Of a stretch of 64,000 bases of DNA, positions 9,138-17,724 are shown piece by piece. This DNA comes from Alphaproteobacteria bacterium (GTDB taxonomy: Bacteria; Pseudomonadota; Alphaproteobacteria; Micavibrionales; Micavibrionaceae). The stretch's first letter is position 1, and every line of letters starts with the position of its first letter. The notes under the pieces were generated by a model that worked only from the letters and a program-made list of their open reading frames with translations, did not search any database and had not been told where the DNA came from. Made by a program: the position numbers and the translations under genes. The stretch lies in the NCBI GenBank assembly GCA_024275825.1, contig JAJRYK010000010.1:32272-96271 (forward strand). Direction: 5' to 3'.

Positions 9138-10280
9138 ATGTTACCCTATGGACGTCAAACAATTGAAGATGATGATATCGCAGCCGTTACGGACGTACTG
9201 CGTGCCGATTTTTTGACGACAGGTCCCAAGGTTCAAGAATTTGAACGCTCTTTACAAGAAACGACGCAGGCAGAACATGTTGTTGCGTGCTCGAATGGTA
9301 CGACAGCGCTTCATTTAGCGGCTTTGGCTCTTGGTCTGGGGGAGGGTGATGTTGCGATTGTGCCATCGGTGACGTTTCTTGCAACTGCAAACGCCGTGCG
9401 TTATTGCGGCGCAGAGGTCATTTTTTCTGATGTTAGCTCAGAGACCGGGTTGATGGAGGTGGAGCATTTTAAGGGCGCCCTCGATCGATGTGAGGGTAAG
9501 AATGTTAAAGCCGTTTTCCCGGTTCATTTAACAGGCCAATGTGTTGATTTGAAGGCTGTCAGCGCGTTTGCTAAAGAGCGCAATATAAAGATTGTCGCCG
9601 ATTCTTGTCATGCTTTGGGCGGGCACTGTAACGATAAGCCTGTCGGCGCAGGCCTATATGAGGATTTATCTACATTTTCATTTCATCCCGTAAAAACTAT
9701 TGCGATGGGTGAGGGCGGGGCAATTACAACCAATAATGCTGATTATGCTGAAAAAATGCGTGTTTTGCGTAGTCACGGTATGGTCAAAACTGGTTCCGAT
9801 GAGCCATGGTTCTATGAGATGCCGGAAATAGGATTTAATCATCGTCTGACAGATATTCAATGTGCGCTCGGTATTTCTCAAATGAAGAAATTGGAGCGTT
9901 TTGTTGGACGCAGAGCGGAACTGGTCGCGCTTTATGATGAGCTTTTAAAGGACCTTGCGCCATTAGTTATGGCGCCGAAAAGGGTGGGGCATTGTGATCC
10001 CGCTTGGCACTTATATGCTGTGCGGATAGACTTTGGGCAAGCTGGTACAACGCGCGCTGCTGTAATGGGGGGGCTTACGCGAGGCGGCGTGGGGACACAA
10101 GTGCACTATATTCCCGTTCATACGCAGCCTTACTATAAAAAACGATATGGCGATGTTGTATTGCCGGGCGCTGATCACTATTATGAGCACACATTATCTC
10201 TTCCGTTATTCCCGGCGATGCAGGATAGCGATGTGCATCTGGTCGTTGAGCAACTTAAACAAGCAATTGGAGCCTCTTAA
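9138..10280 (+). CDS. pseC: UDP-4-amino-4,6-dideoxy-N-acetyl-beta-L-altrosamine transaminase, PseC
   Basis: This PLP enzyme of the DegT/DnrJ/EryC1 family aminates the 4-keto sugar made by PseB. The start MLPYGRQTIEDDD is typical of PseC. SNGTTALHLAALALG binds the cofactor phosphate, D155 in VADSCHALGG contacts the ring nitrogen, and K186 in FHPVKTIAMGEGG is the Schiff-base lysine. At 380 residues it is full length. It ends two bases before the next gene, so translation is coupled with the neuB-like gene. No clear ribosome-binding site precedes its ATG. Confidence 0.93.
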   Translation: MLPYGRQTIEDDDIAAVTDVLRADFLTTGPKVQEFERSLQETTQAEHVVACSNGTTALHLAALALGLGEGDVAIVPSVTFLATANAVRYCGAEVIFSDVSSETGLMEVEHFKGALDRCEGKNVKAVFPVHLTGQCVDLKAVSAFAKERNIKIVADSCHALGGHCNDKPVGAGLYEDLSTFSFHPVKTIAMGEGGAITTNNADYAEKMRVLRSHGMVKTGSDEPWFYEMPEIGFNHRLTDIQCALGISQMKKLERFVGRRAELVALYDELLKDLAPLVMAPKRVGHCDPAWHLYAVRIDFGQAGTTRAAVMGGLTRGGVGTQVHYIPVHTQPYYKKRYGDVVLPGADHYYEHTLSLPLFPAMQDSDVHLVVEQLKQAIGAS

Positions 10281-10282
10281 AT

Positions 10283-11389
10283 ATGTACACTGAACAAAAA
10301 ACTGTTTCTTTTGGCGATAAGAAAATTGGAGATGGTCACCCATGCTTTATTACATTTGAGGCTGGCCCAACGCATGATGGTATAGAAACAGCGAAGAAGC
10401 TTGTTGAGCTGACGGCGGAAGCGGGTGCAGATGCGGTGAAATTTCAAATTGTTGATCCAGAGCGCCTTGTTGCTGATAAGAAGCAGCCTTTTAGTTATGA
10501 TATTCTGGTCGATCGAGAAACAGGCAAAACGGAGACGGTAACGGAGCCCCTTTATGACATTCTTTGTCGCCGGGCATTAACGAAGGATGAGTGGCGAGAG
10601 GTTAAGGCGCTTTGTGACACGCTCGGTCTGGCGTTTTTTGCGACTGCGACTTTTGAAGACGAAATTGAGTTGATGGAGGAGCTGAAATGCCATTCTATTA
10701 AGATTGCGTCTGGCGATGTTAATCATATTCCGCTTATTCGCCGGGCTGCGCGGACAGGAATGTGTATTCAGCTTGATACTGGAAACTCGACGCTTGGTGA
10801 AATTGAAATGGCCATTGATGCTGTGCGCAGTGAAGGGAACGAAAACATTATTGTTCATCAATGCCCATCGGGGTATCCGGCGCGTATTGATAGTGTAAAC
10901 CTGCGGATCATCCAGACATTGAAGCAAATGTTTGGTTATCCGGCCGCCTATTCTGATCATGTGCCAGGGTGGGAAATGGATGTGGCTGCGGTGAGTCTGG
11001 GGGCCAATCTTGTTGAAAAGACGATTACTTTGGACCGTATGACGCCAAGTGTAGAACATATTATGTCTCTTGAGCCGGCTGACATGTCAGCTTTTGTGAA
11101 AATCATGAGAGACCTTGAGGTGGCGATGGGGGATACACGTCGAATTTTGCATGCGCCAGAGCGTCAAAAGCGTGATGCGATACGTCGTAGCATCTTCTTG
11201 GCTGGACCAGCTAAAAAGGGACAAAAATTGAGTGATGTAGAGGTGGAATTTCGTCGTCCCGGCTACGGTATTGGGCCTGAGCAATATGAAGGTCTTTTGA
11301 ACTCTATTTTTGTTAGGGATCTTGAGAAAGATGAACGCTTAAGCTTTAGTGATCTCATGCAGCCCGAGGAAAAATCTCAAGCGGCTTAA
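10283..11389 (+). CDS. NeuB-family nonulosonate synthase, divergent
   Basis: Members condense phosphoenolpyruvate with a six-carbon amino sugar to form sialic-acid-like nine-carbon acids. ADAVKFQIVDPERL, KIASGDVNHIPLI, HQCPSGYPA and AAYSDHVPG match the TIM-barrel synthase domain. The C-terminal 60 residues (RSIFLAGPAKKGQ, RRPGYGIGPEQYEGLL) form the SAF/antifreeze-like domain. Two deviations stand out: the usual NHxG near the N-terminus reads THDG, and the metal-binding EKHFTLD motif reads EKTITLD (T247 where the family has His). It may therefore use another sugar or a different metal arrangement. The second synthase at 19295 keeps the His and looks like the true PseI. Confidence 0.8.
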   Translation: MYTEQKTVSFGDKKIGDGHPCFITFEAGPTHDGIETAKKLVELTAEAGADAVKFQIVDPERLVADKKQPFSYDILVDRETGKTETVTEPLYDILCRRALTKDEWREVKALCDTLGLAFFATATFEDEIELMEELKCHSIKIASGDVNHIPLIRRAARTGMCIQLDTGNSTLGEIEMAIDAVRSEGNENIIVHQCPSGYPARIDSVNLRIIQTLKQMFGYPAAYSDHVPGWEMDVAAVSLGANLVEKTITLDRMTPSVEHIMSLEPADMSAFVKIMRDLEVAMGDTRRILHAPERQKRDAIRRSIFLAGPAKKGQKLSDVEVEFRRPGYGIGPEQYEGLLNSIFVRDLEKDERLSFSDLMQPEEKSQAA

Positions 11390-11408
11390 TCCCAACGCCA
11401 GGTGCGTC

Positions 11409-12398
11409 ATGAAAATACTCATTATCGGATGCGGGTCTATTGGTCGCAGGCATGCTGAAAATGCAGTGTCTTTGGCTGATGATGTGGCTGTTTTCGACCT
11501 TAACTCGACGCTTTCGCGAGACTTAGCCGGCCATGTTGGTGCAAGGTCTTTTTCTTCTTTGGAGGAGGCTTTGGCATGGGGCGCAGATGGCGCCGTGGTT
11601 GCCACGCCGCATAAAATGCATATTGGGCTGGCCCGCCACGTGATTGAGAGCGGCGCGGACGTGCTGATTGAAAAGCCCATTTCCAATAGCCTTGAGCACG
11701 TTGATGACTTTCTGCAACAAGCCAAGATACTAGGGCGTCAGGTTTTTGTTGCCTGTAATATGCGGTTTCATCCTGCGGTTGCGACGCTTCGTCAAAATTT
11801 AGAGCGTATTGGCGATGTTATGTATGCTCGCGCTCAGTACGGTAATTATCTGCCGAATATGCGGCCTGATAGCGATTATAAGGCGCTGTATTGCGCACAT
11901 GAAAGCGAAGGCGGCGGTGTTATTCTTGATGCCATTCATGAAATTGATTATCTATCCTGGTTTTTTGGTGATGTAGCTTCCGTGATGTGTGATGCAGCGA
12001 AAAGAAGTAACCTGGATATAGATGTTGAGGATTATGCAGCGCTTGTTCTTCGTCATGAAAATGGTGTGCGCAGTGAGGTGCATCTGGATTACCTGCAGCA
12101 ATATAAGCGGCGTGGCTGTGAGATCATTGGATCAGAAGGGACGCTAGTTTGGCGGAGCGAAGGCAAGGCTCCTGAACACTGCCTGGTCCGCTTGTATGAT
12201 GCGAAAGCGCAGCAGTGGAAGGTGCTCCACGAAGATCGCGATTTAGATGCAGGTAATATGTACCGCACCTTGATGGAGAATTTCATTGCGGCGATAAAGG
12301 CGCCGGGCATGCCTTCAGATCTGCTTACTGGTGACGAGGCTTTAAAGTCATTGGCGATTGCTCTTGAAGCCCGTGCGCAGGTTAAATCACTTCGATAG
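11409..12398 (+). CDS. Gfo/Idh/MocA-family oxidoreductase
   Basis: This is an NAD(P)-dependent dehydrogenase of the glucose-fructose oxidoreductase family, here probably acting on a nucleotide-sugar or a free sugar. GCGSIGRRHAEN at the N-terminus is the dinucleotide-binding loop and DVLIEKPISN carries the EKP motif with the catalytic-site lysine. The C-terminal beta domain follows (ILDAIHEIDYLSWFFGD). The ATG at 11409 is chosen because it starts directly at the Rossmann strand; an upstream in-frame ATG at 11349 would overlap neuB by 41 bases. Its last 12 bases overlap the methyltransferase on the other strand. Confidence 0.85.
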   Translation: MKILIIGCGSIGRRHAENAVSLADDVAVFDLNSTLSRDLAGHVGARSFSSLEEALAWGADGAVVATPHKMHIGLARHVIESGADVLIEKPISNSLEHVDDFLQQAKILGRQVFVACNMRFHPAVATLRQNLERIGDVMYARAQYGNYLPNMRPDSDYKALYCAHESEGGGVILDAIHEIDYLSWFFGDVASVMCDAAKRSNLDIDVEDYAALVLRHENGVRSEVHLDYLQQYKRRGCEIIGSEGTLVWRSEGKAPEHCLVRLYDAKAQQWKVLHEDRDLDAGNMYRTLMENFIAAIKAPGMPSDLLTGDEALKSLAIALEARAQVKSLR

Positions 12399-13100
12399 CT
12401 TGACTGTATACCAAGGCATCAGCATATAAGGGCTGATTTGCATGCGCTTTCCATCTTCTGTTTTTACGGTGTAGGTTGAAAGCGTTAGAGGGTCTGGCTT
12501 TGGTAGGTCTACATCAATTTCGGTGGCTTCTGAAGATAGAGTGACATTCTTATCTTCGATGAAATCCTCTAAACGTTTCAGAGAGTCTATTTTATAGATA
12601 AATGTTTTGTTATTTTTTAAATCACGCCGGATTGTGTCTTGTTCGAAGTATTCTTCGGAGAACAGGGAGGTTAAAACGAGGTGTTGGCCTGCGAGGGGAA
12701 GGGCTGCATCAAGAAAATCATAAAGGCTGAAGGGCGCTGTGACCACGACTTGAATAGAAAGCACAAGATCAAAGGGGCCGCTTTCAAGAGCGTCTTTTAA
12801 ATTTAAAATGTCTTCGCAAAAGAATGTTTCTGTTGGGTTTTGCTCCTGAGCGACTTCAACGGCTTTTGGGTCAAAATCTACGCCCACAAATTTCCAGTTT
12901 GGAAAGGCTTCTTTAAGCCAATGAATATTAGCGCCACCGCCACACCCGAGATCCAGAACTCTTTTAACGTCATTTGTATCAATATTGTTCTTTAGGTATT
13001 CAATCAGAGACACCGTGCTGCGATACGGCGTTTTATATTGCCGTAAATGATAGTCAAAATTAGAGGTGTAACTTATTTTTTCTTTTGCAGGGCTCGTCAT
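12387..13100 (-). CDS. Class I SAM-dependent methyltransferase
   Basis: KRVLDLGCGGGANIHWLKEA is SAM motif I, and KFVGVDFDPKAVEVAQEQN supplies the acidic residue that binds the ribose. The acceptor is not known. It is the last gene of a minus-strand run in which every neighbour is coupled by a short overlap (start ATG shares four bases with the cytidylyltransferase stop), so it most likely methylates the sugar or intermediate made by that run. Confidence 0.78.
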   Translation of the reverse strand: MTSPAKEKISYTSNFDYHLRQYKTPYRSTVSLIEYLKNNIDTNDVKRVLDLGCGGGANIHWLKEAFPNWKFVGVDFDPKAVEVAQEQNPTETFFCEDILNLKDALESGPFDLVLSIQVVVTAPFSLYDFLDAALPLAGQHLVLTSLFSEEYFEQDTIRRDLKNNKTFIYKIDSLKRLEDFIEDKNVTLSSEATEIDVDLPKPDPLTLSTYTVKTEDGKRMQISPYMLMPWYTVKLSK

Positions 13101-13810
13101 ATGTATTCCTTGTTGATGTTGGCAATATCGGGATTGGCTTGAAGGTAATTTAAAACGTCATCTAAGTACAGGATACGATTTTCAGCATGAAGGCCCTTTA
13201 TAACATGACGCAAAACGGTGAGGTCCTTTTCGTAATCTAACGTAAGGCGGTAATTCTCAAAGTAATTTTCTGCGGCCGTGATGTTTTTAAATTGATATGG
13301 AGCTCCATCACGCCAAAACTCTGATAAGTGTTCAGGGCGGTTTTTTTCTTCAATATCCGCACATGCTTTCCGCAGAGATTCTATGCTCATGACTGAAATA
13401 TCATAGCCATCAGGGAATGTGTGAGGATTTTGGTTCGTTACCATGTCTAGGTCTGGATTCTTTGTTAGTGTGTCGATTGCTTCATCAATAAGCTTGGGGT
13501 CAATGAGCGGGCAATCCCCGAGCAGGCGTACAACGATATGCGTTTCACAGGTTTCTGCTGCGCCAAGAAGGCGGTGCATTATTTTGTCTTCATCTCCTCT
13601 ATAGACCTCTATGCCAATGTCTTTTGCGTGTTGGGCCAGCACGTCATCGCGGGGATGGCCCGAGGTTGTGAGGATGATGTGGTCAAGTTTTTGGGCCCCA
13701 CGCACTTGTTTGACGATCCGTTCAATAACCGTCATGCCACCTAAGTCTTTAAGGACTTTGTTGGGGAGTCTGCTGGACCCTGTGCGGGCTTGGATAATAC
13801 CGTTAATCAT
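13097..13810 (-). CDS. SpsF/NeuA-like cytidylyltransferase
   Basis: This belongs to the nucleotidyltransferase group that activates sugar acids as CMP derivatives. IIQARTGSSRLPNKVLKDLGG is the nucleotide-binding start with the diagnostic QARxxSxRLPxK. VVRLLGDCPLIDP holds the metal-binding aspartate, and EHLSEFWRD with NYRLTLDYEKDL is typical of SpsF proteins. At 237 residues it is full length for the short form. No other NeuA/PseF candidate exists in the window, so it may provide CMP activation for one or both nonulosonic acids made here. Confidence 0.82.
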   Translation of the reverse strand: MINGIIQARTGSSRLPNKVLKDLGGMTVIERIVKQVRGAQKLDHIILTTSGHPRDDVLAQHAKDIGIEVYRGDEDKIMHRLLGAAETCETHIVVRLLGDCPLIDPKLIDEAIDTLTKNPDLDMVTNQNPHTFPDGYDISVMSIESLRKACADIEEKNRPEHLSEFWRDGAPYQFKNITAAENYFENYRLTLDYEKDLTVLRHVIKGLHAENRILYLDDVLNYLQANPDIANINKEYI

Positions 13811-13814
13811 AGCG

Positions 13815-15218
13815 TTATTCCGAACAGCATGCGGCTTTTGGAGCGTCTTTGTGAAGAAGCCCGCATTGTCTTTGGAGGCATTTATTATAGGTCCGCATAA
13901 CGGGCTTTATAGGGTCGCCAACTAAAATATTTTCAACGTCATCATTTTCAAGAATGGGCTTTAAGCTTTTCATGACCTCGCTGAACACTTCAAAGGTGCG
14001 TTTTAGGTGCTCTGGTGTGTGAGAGTAGGTAACTGTAAGCCATGATGCCATGATGCCCCGGGCGAGACACTCCTGTATAAATAAGGTCATAAGGGTCATA
14101 GAGGGCGCGCCAGTTTTGTCCTTAAAGGAAAAAACGGGATTGCAATCAAAGCCTGCAGCGCTGATGAACTCAGAAACGCCTTCTTGCTCGGCAATGGTAT
14201 TCATACCGTTTTTGAAGGCTTTGCCAGTGTCCCAAATATGCTGCGTCGCATTTACTCTTTTGCATTCTTCCAATGTAGCCATAATGGCGGCGAGGCCGAC
14301 AGTCTCGGAGGCGTGCGTTTGGGACAGCAGAAATGTACGCACCTCATCATGGAAAATACCGCCGATCTCCATGATGTCCTTTTGACCAGCTAATACGGAA
14401 CAAGAATACCCATTACTTACACATTTACCAAAGGTTGCGAGGTGCGGATAAACGCCCCAGCGGTGATGCGCGCCGAGTAAGTCAAAGCGAATACCGGAAA
14501 TCATCTCATCAAAAATTAAGATAGTACCGTTTTTGTCGCAGAGGTTTTTTAGTTTTTGTAAGAAATTATCGTGGGGTTCAACGTCTTTTACGGGTTCAAG
14601 AATTATACATGCGATGTCATCGGGGTGGGCGGCGAATAAATCTTCTACGCTTTGGATATCATTATACTTAAAGTTAAGAGCATAATCTTTGATTTCACTA
14701 GGTATTCCACGATTACAGGGCGTTGTTGAGATGAACCAGTCATGAGTGCTGAAGAAGGGATGCTCGGCACATTTCGCGATATAGTTTCGTCCGGTATAGG
14801 CGCGCGATAGCTTAACGGCAGCATGTGTAACGTCGGAGCCGTTTTTGCCAAACTTCACCATTTCTGCAACGGGCCAGAGGTCGACCAGATATTCAGCAAC
14901 CTCATATTCAAGAAGGCCTGGACGTGAAAAATTGGTTCCCTTGCTGATTTGCTCTATCACGGCTTGATCAACAGCATCGTAGGCATGCCCAAGAACAAAG
15001 GTTCTGTTGCCCATCATCCAATCGATATATTCATTACCATCAACGTCCCAGCATAGGGCGCCCTTGGCATGAGACACTAACTTTGGTGATAAATGGGGCT
15101 GTTGATCCTCACCTTTGGAATAGGTGTGGGACCCACCGGGAACGAGCGCATGAAATTTTTTCTGCAGGGCAAAGGACTTTTCGTAGCGTTTATATAGCTC
15201 ATCAGGAGGGGTGATCAT
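13815..15218 (-). CDS. Class III PLP aminotransferase (glutamate-1-semialdehyde aminotransferase-like)
   Basis: This is a fold-type I PLP enzyme related to glutamate-1-semialdehyde aminomutase. VPGGSHTYSKGED, KFGKNGSDVTHAAVKLSRA, ILIFDEMISGIRF (D237) and ATFGKCVSNGYS (K265, the PLP lysine) are seen in order. The context (SpsF-like transferase, Gfo/Idh oxidoreductase, methyltransferase) shows a sugar-related role rather than haem synthesis. The last 25 residues are rich in cysteine (C at CLQRQCGLL and AACCSE), which is unusual. Its ATG overlaps the preceding oxidoreductase stop by four bases. Confidence 0.82.
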   Translation of the reverse strand: MITPPDELYKRYEKSFALQKKFHALVPGGSHTYSKGEDQQPHLSPKLVSHAKGALCWDVDGNEYIDWMMGNRTFVLGHAYDAVDQAVIEQISKGTNFSRPGLLEYEVAEYLVDLWPVAEMVKFGKNGSDVTHAAVKLSRAYTGRNYIAKCAEHPFFSTHDWFISTTPCNRGIPSEIKDYALNFKYNDIQSVEDLFAAHPDDIACIILEPVKDVEPHDNFLQKLKNLCDKNGTILIFDEMISGIRFDLLGAHHRWGVYPHLATFGKCVSNGYSCSVLAGQKDIMEIGGIFHDEVRTFLLSQTHASETVGLAAIMATLEECKRVNATQHIWDTGKAFKNGMNTIAEQEGVSEFISAAGFDCNPVFSFKDKTGAPSMTLMTLFIQECLARGIMASWLTVTYSHTPEHLKRTFEVFSEVMKSLKPILENDDVENILVGDPIKPVMRTYNKCLQRQCGLLHKDAPKAACCSE

Positions 15219-16117
15219 TTCAGGCCTTCTTCGATTATATTTATTACTTTGAGTGTCTCGGTTTTTGGTATGGCTATAGTGGAGCTACGCACCGTTTCTA
15301 CAAAATGCATTAATGCTGTTTTAAAGGCTGAAAAGGGATCCGTAAACTCTTTCGTAACATATCCATTTTCACCGTAATAGGTGATACGGATGGGGCCTTT
15401 TTTAACATTGTGGCCCATAGCTTGAAACTCTGTGATGATGTCATTATCCCATTTGGCTATTACGGAGACTGTCTCGCCTATCTTTGATGTTTTTATCTCT
15501 GAAATATTTGAATTGAACCCTAAAAAGTTAATGACTGGCTCAATCAAATGTATTGCGTATTTGTCCCATGATTTAACTGTTGAGCCCATAATATGGGTTA
15601 TGGGTCCTATTTCCTGAAGCTCTTGCGGTGAGGGATATAACTCTTCAGCAAAGCGTAGCGCGGAGCATGTGAAAATTTGCCCTTCATAGGTTTGAAGATC
15701 AAAAATATCATTAGCGCTTTGAGATGACGTTGCGAGAGGTTTGTCGATAAATATTGGTAGTCCGGCGTTTAAGAACGGCTTGCTTATCTCATGGTGGTTT
15801 TCGTGATCGTCTCTGGCCAGCAAAATCGCATCGACCTCGCCTATGAAGTCGGTGTAATTTTCAGGTGTATTGGAGATGTTACAGCTTTCAGCGATGTTTT
15901 GTGTAATGGCTGGGTCTTGTGTCCAAGCGTGACTGATGGTGGCATCCGTTATTTGATCTTCGGGAAATTTTTGTTTTTTCAAGTAAGACACAATGTTTGG
16001 AAAGGCTGATTTTTTCATTTCATCAGGATTGTAGCCATTAAAAATTGTAGACCAAGAGTAAGGATGTCCATTGCCTTCGCTTAACCCAATGACACCTAAT
16101 TTTAGCACATTCTTCAC
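15215..16117 (-). CDS. Gfo/Idh/MocA-family oxidoreductase, second and divergent
   Basis: The Rossmann N-terminus is present but unusual: LGVIGLSEGNGHPYSWSTIF replaces the normal GxGxxG loop with a longer insertion. AILLARDDHENHHEI and LPIFIDKPLATS (the EKP motif as DKP) confirm the family. At 300 residues it is slightly short. It is the second gene of the tightly coupled minus-strand run, with four-base overlaps at both ends. Together with the aminotransferase it could oxidise and aminate a sugar at the same carbon; this is inference. Confidence 0.75.
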   Translation of the reverse strand: MKNVLKLGVIGLSEGNGHPYSWSTIFNGYNPDEMKKSAFPNIVSYLKKQKFPEDQITDATISHAWTQDPAITQNIAESCNISNTPENYTDFIGEVDAILLARDDHENHHEISKPFLNAGLPIFIDKPLATSSQSANDIFDLQTYEGQIFTCSALRFAEELYPSPQELQEIGPITHIMGSTVKSWDKYAIHLIEPVINFLGFNSNISEIKTSKIGETVSVIAKWDNDIITEFQAMGHNVKKGPIRITYYGENGYVTKEFTDPFSAFKTALMHFVETVRSSTIAIPKTETLKVINIIEEGLK

Positions 16118-17649
16118 GCAGCACCTCGTTTGGGCGTGTTTAGCAAGTCGTTGTCAAAATTGCCATTAATAGTATACCCCCATTCTTCGATGTATTTCCG
16201 CATGGCTTTGGCGAAAAGAATAGCATTGTCGCGAGCCCCATCCTGGGTTACCTCATTGCCAATATCTCCATTTTTGCTTTTGCCGCAGGTGGCATAAAAG
16301 GCACGGAATGCGTTGAGTCGCTCTTTTTTGTTGGGTTTAAAGTTGTCGAGATAGTCTATGAATTCATCATGAAATTGATCATTAATAGATGCCTTATAGA
16401 CGCCAGGAAGAAAATTATAAAAGACATTCCCGAGTGCGATAACGGGGGTGCCTAGCAAAAAGGCTTCCCACCCTGCTGTGCCTGTAACAGCGGCAACAGC
16501 GCGTGCCTTTTTTGTTAATTCAAATGTGTCGACCGAGGGCGCGATGATGCGGACGTTATATATAGAGTTTAATTTTTTATAAAAAGCCGTGGGCCGTTGT
16601 CCGAGCATGGAGGTGTGCTCCTTTACGTATAGCTGGCAGTCGGAAGGTATGTGCTTGGCAAATTGTGCAACAAATCCACTATGGTGGTCATAGGCGCTAC
16701 CAAAATACATATCACTTACTTCTGGTACATAGTGGAGAGGTAAATAGATGAAAGGTGTATCCATGTCTGGTGCGTCATCAAAGGCTTTTTTCAGCTTTTG
16801 TTCTAGGCGTCTGTACTTACCCAGCAAACCATTCTTTAGATATGTAAGCGGGTGTGCTTCATAATGAAAGGCACGATCAAACTCGACAACTCTTTGATGG
16901 GGAAATAACTTTTTTAGTTGTAATGTTTGACGCAGATTGCTGAATATTTTTGTGAGACTAAGTTTGACGACTGAGTTATTGACAGCATAGGCCGGGCGAA
17001 CGGGGGTTTCTATGAAGGCTTGGAATAATTTGTCTGCCGTTTTGATGGCTTCATTGGTGATATATGTTTGTTTTCCGTTTTCTAAATCCTTGAAGCACTC
17101 TTGCAATCCCAGATGTTGTCCATTGATGTGAAGTGCGTTGATATGCCCGTTAAGTCGGCTGTTTTGTGTTAGGGGATATGGAATATTTTTCTGTGTACAG
17201 GCTGCGCGTAAGACAAGATGTAAATATGTAACAACCCCATCCATTACAAAAACGGGGGTTACTTTGTTTAAAAAATCGTCAACAAACATCATTGTGGCGA
17301 GTTGATGAACTTTCACTTTCTTATAGTCTTCAGCCCACCTTAGTCCACGGTCGTGTTGTGCTAACGCCGTATTGTTTTGTATACTGAGTTTTTTTTCTAG
17401 TTTAGAAAAAGTTTTATCGAAAGTTGCCGCATCCATTTGCTCAAGTTCTTTTTTGTGAGCAAAATAAAAATCTGGAAGGGAATATATTGTATCAAAAATG
17501 TTCCGAATTTCGGGTGTAATTTCTTCTTCTATTCGCGTGTAATTCGTTATTCCAATGACCGGTCTATCGAACTCTTTTGATAGTGCCTCGGCTAAATAAA
17601 ATTGACCGGAAACACCCAGAACATAAACTATTGGCTTTGTACTTTTCAT
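16114..17649 (-). CDS. Capsule-polysaccharide-type glycosyltransferase (KpsS/Capsule_synth-like)
   Basis: The N-terminus (IVYVLGVSGQFYLAEAL) and the C-terminal third (QLYVKEHTSMLGQRP, ARAVAAVTGTAGWEAFLLG, TPVIALGNVFYNFLPGV) match the nucleotide-sugar-binding half of the Capsule_synth group, which includes Kdo transferases KpsS/KpsC. This group commonly acts on CMP-activated acids, which fits a neighbouring cytidylyltransferase. The specific product is unknown. In-frame ATGs at 17700 and 17667 are alternative starts; 17649 is preferred because the homologous strand begins there and it leaves room for the divergent promoter of pseG. No good ribosome-binding site is seen for any of them. Confidence 0.65.
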   Translation of the reverse strand: MKSTKPIVYVLGVSGQFYLAEALSKEFDRPVIGITNYTRIEEEITPEIRNIFDTIYSLPDFYFAHKKELEQMDAATFDKTFSKLEKKLSIQNNTALAQHDRGLRWAEDYKKVKVHQLATMMFVDDFLNKVTPVFVMDGVVTYLHLVLRAACTQKNIPYPLTQNSRLNGHINALHINGQHLGLQECFKDLENGKQTYITNEAIKTADKLFQAFIETPVRPAYAVNNSVVKLSLTKIFSNLRQTLQLKKLFPHQRVVEFDRAFHYEAHPLTYLKNGLLGKYRRLEQKLKKAFDDAPDMDTPFIYLPLHYVPEVSDMYFGSAYDHHSGFVAQFAKHIPSDCQLYVKEHTSMLGQRPTAFYKKLNSIYNVRIIAPSVDTFELTKKARAVAAVTGTAGWEAFLLGTPVIALGNVFYNFLPGVYKASINDQFHDEFIDYLDNFKPNKKERLNAFRAFYATCGKSKNGDIGNEVTQDGARDNAILFAKAMRKYIEEWGYTINGNFDNDLLNTPKRGAA

Positions 17650-17724
17650 GGGGGTATTATATATCATAGCCGATGGAAAGAAAGAATAGGGTTTCCGCAT
17701 ATAGTCAGGGTGAAATATTTTAAT

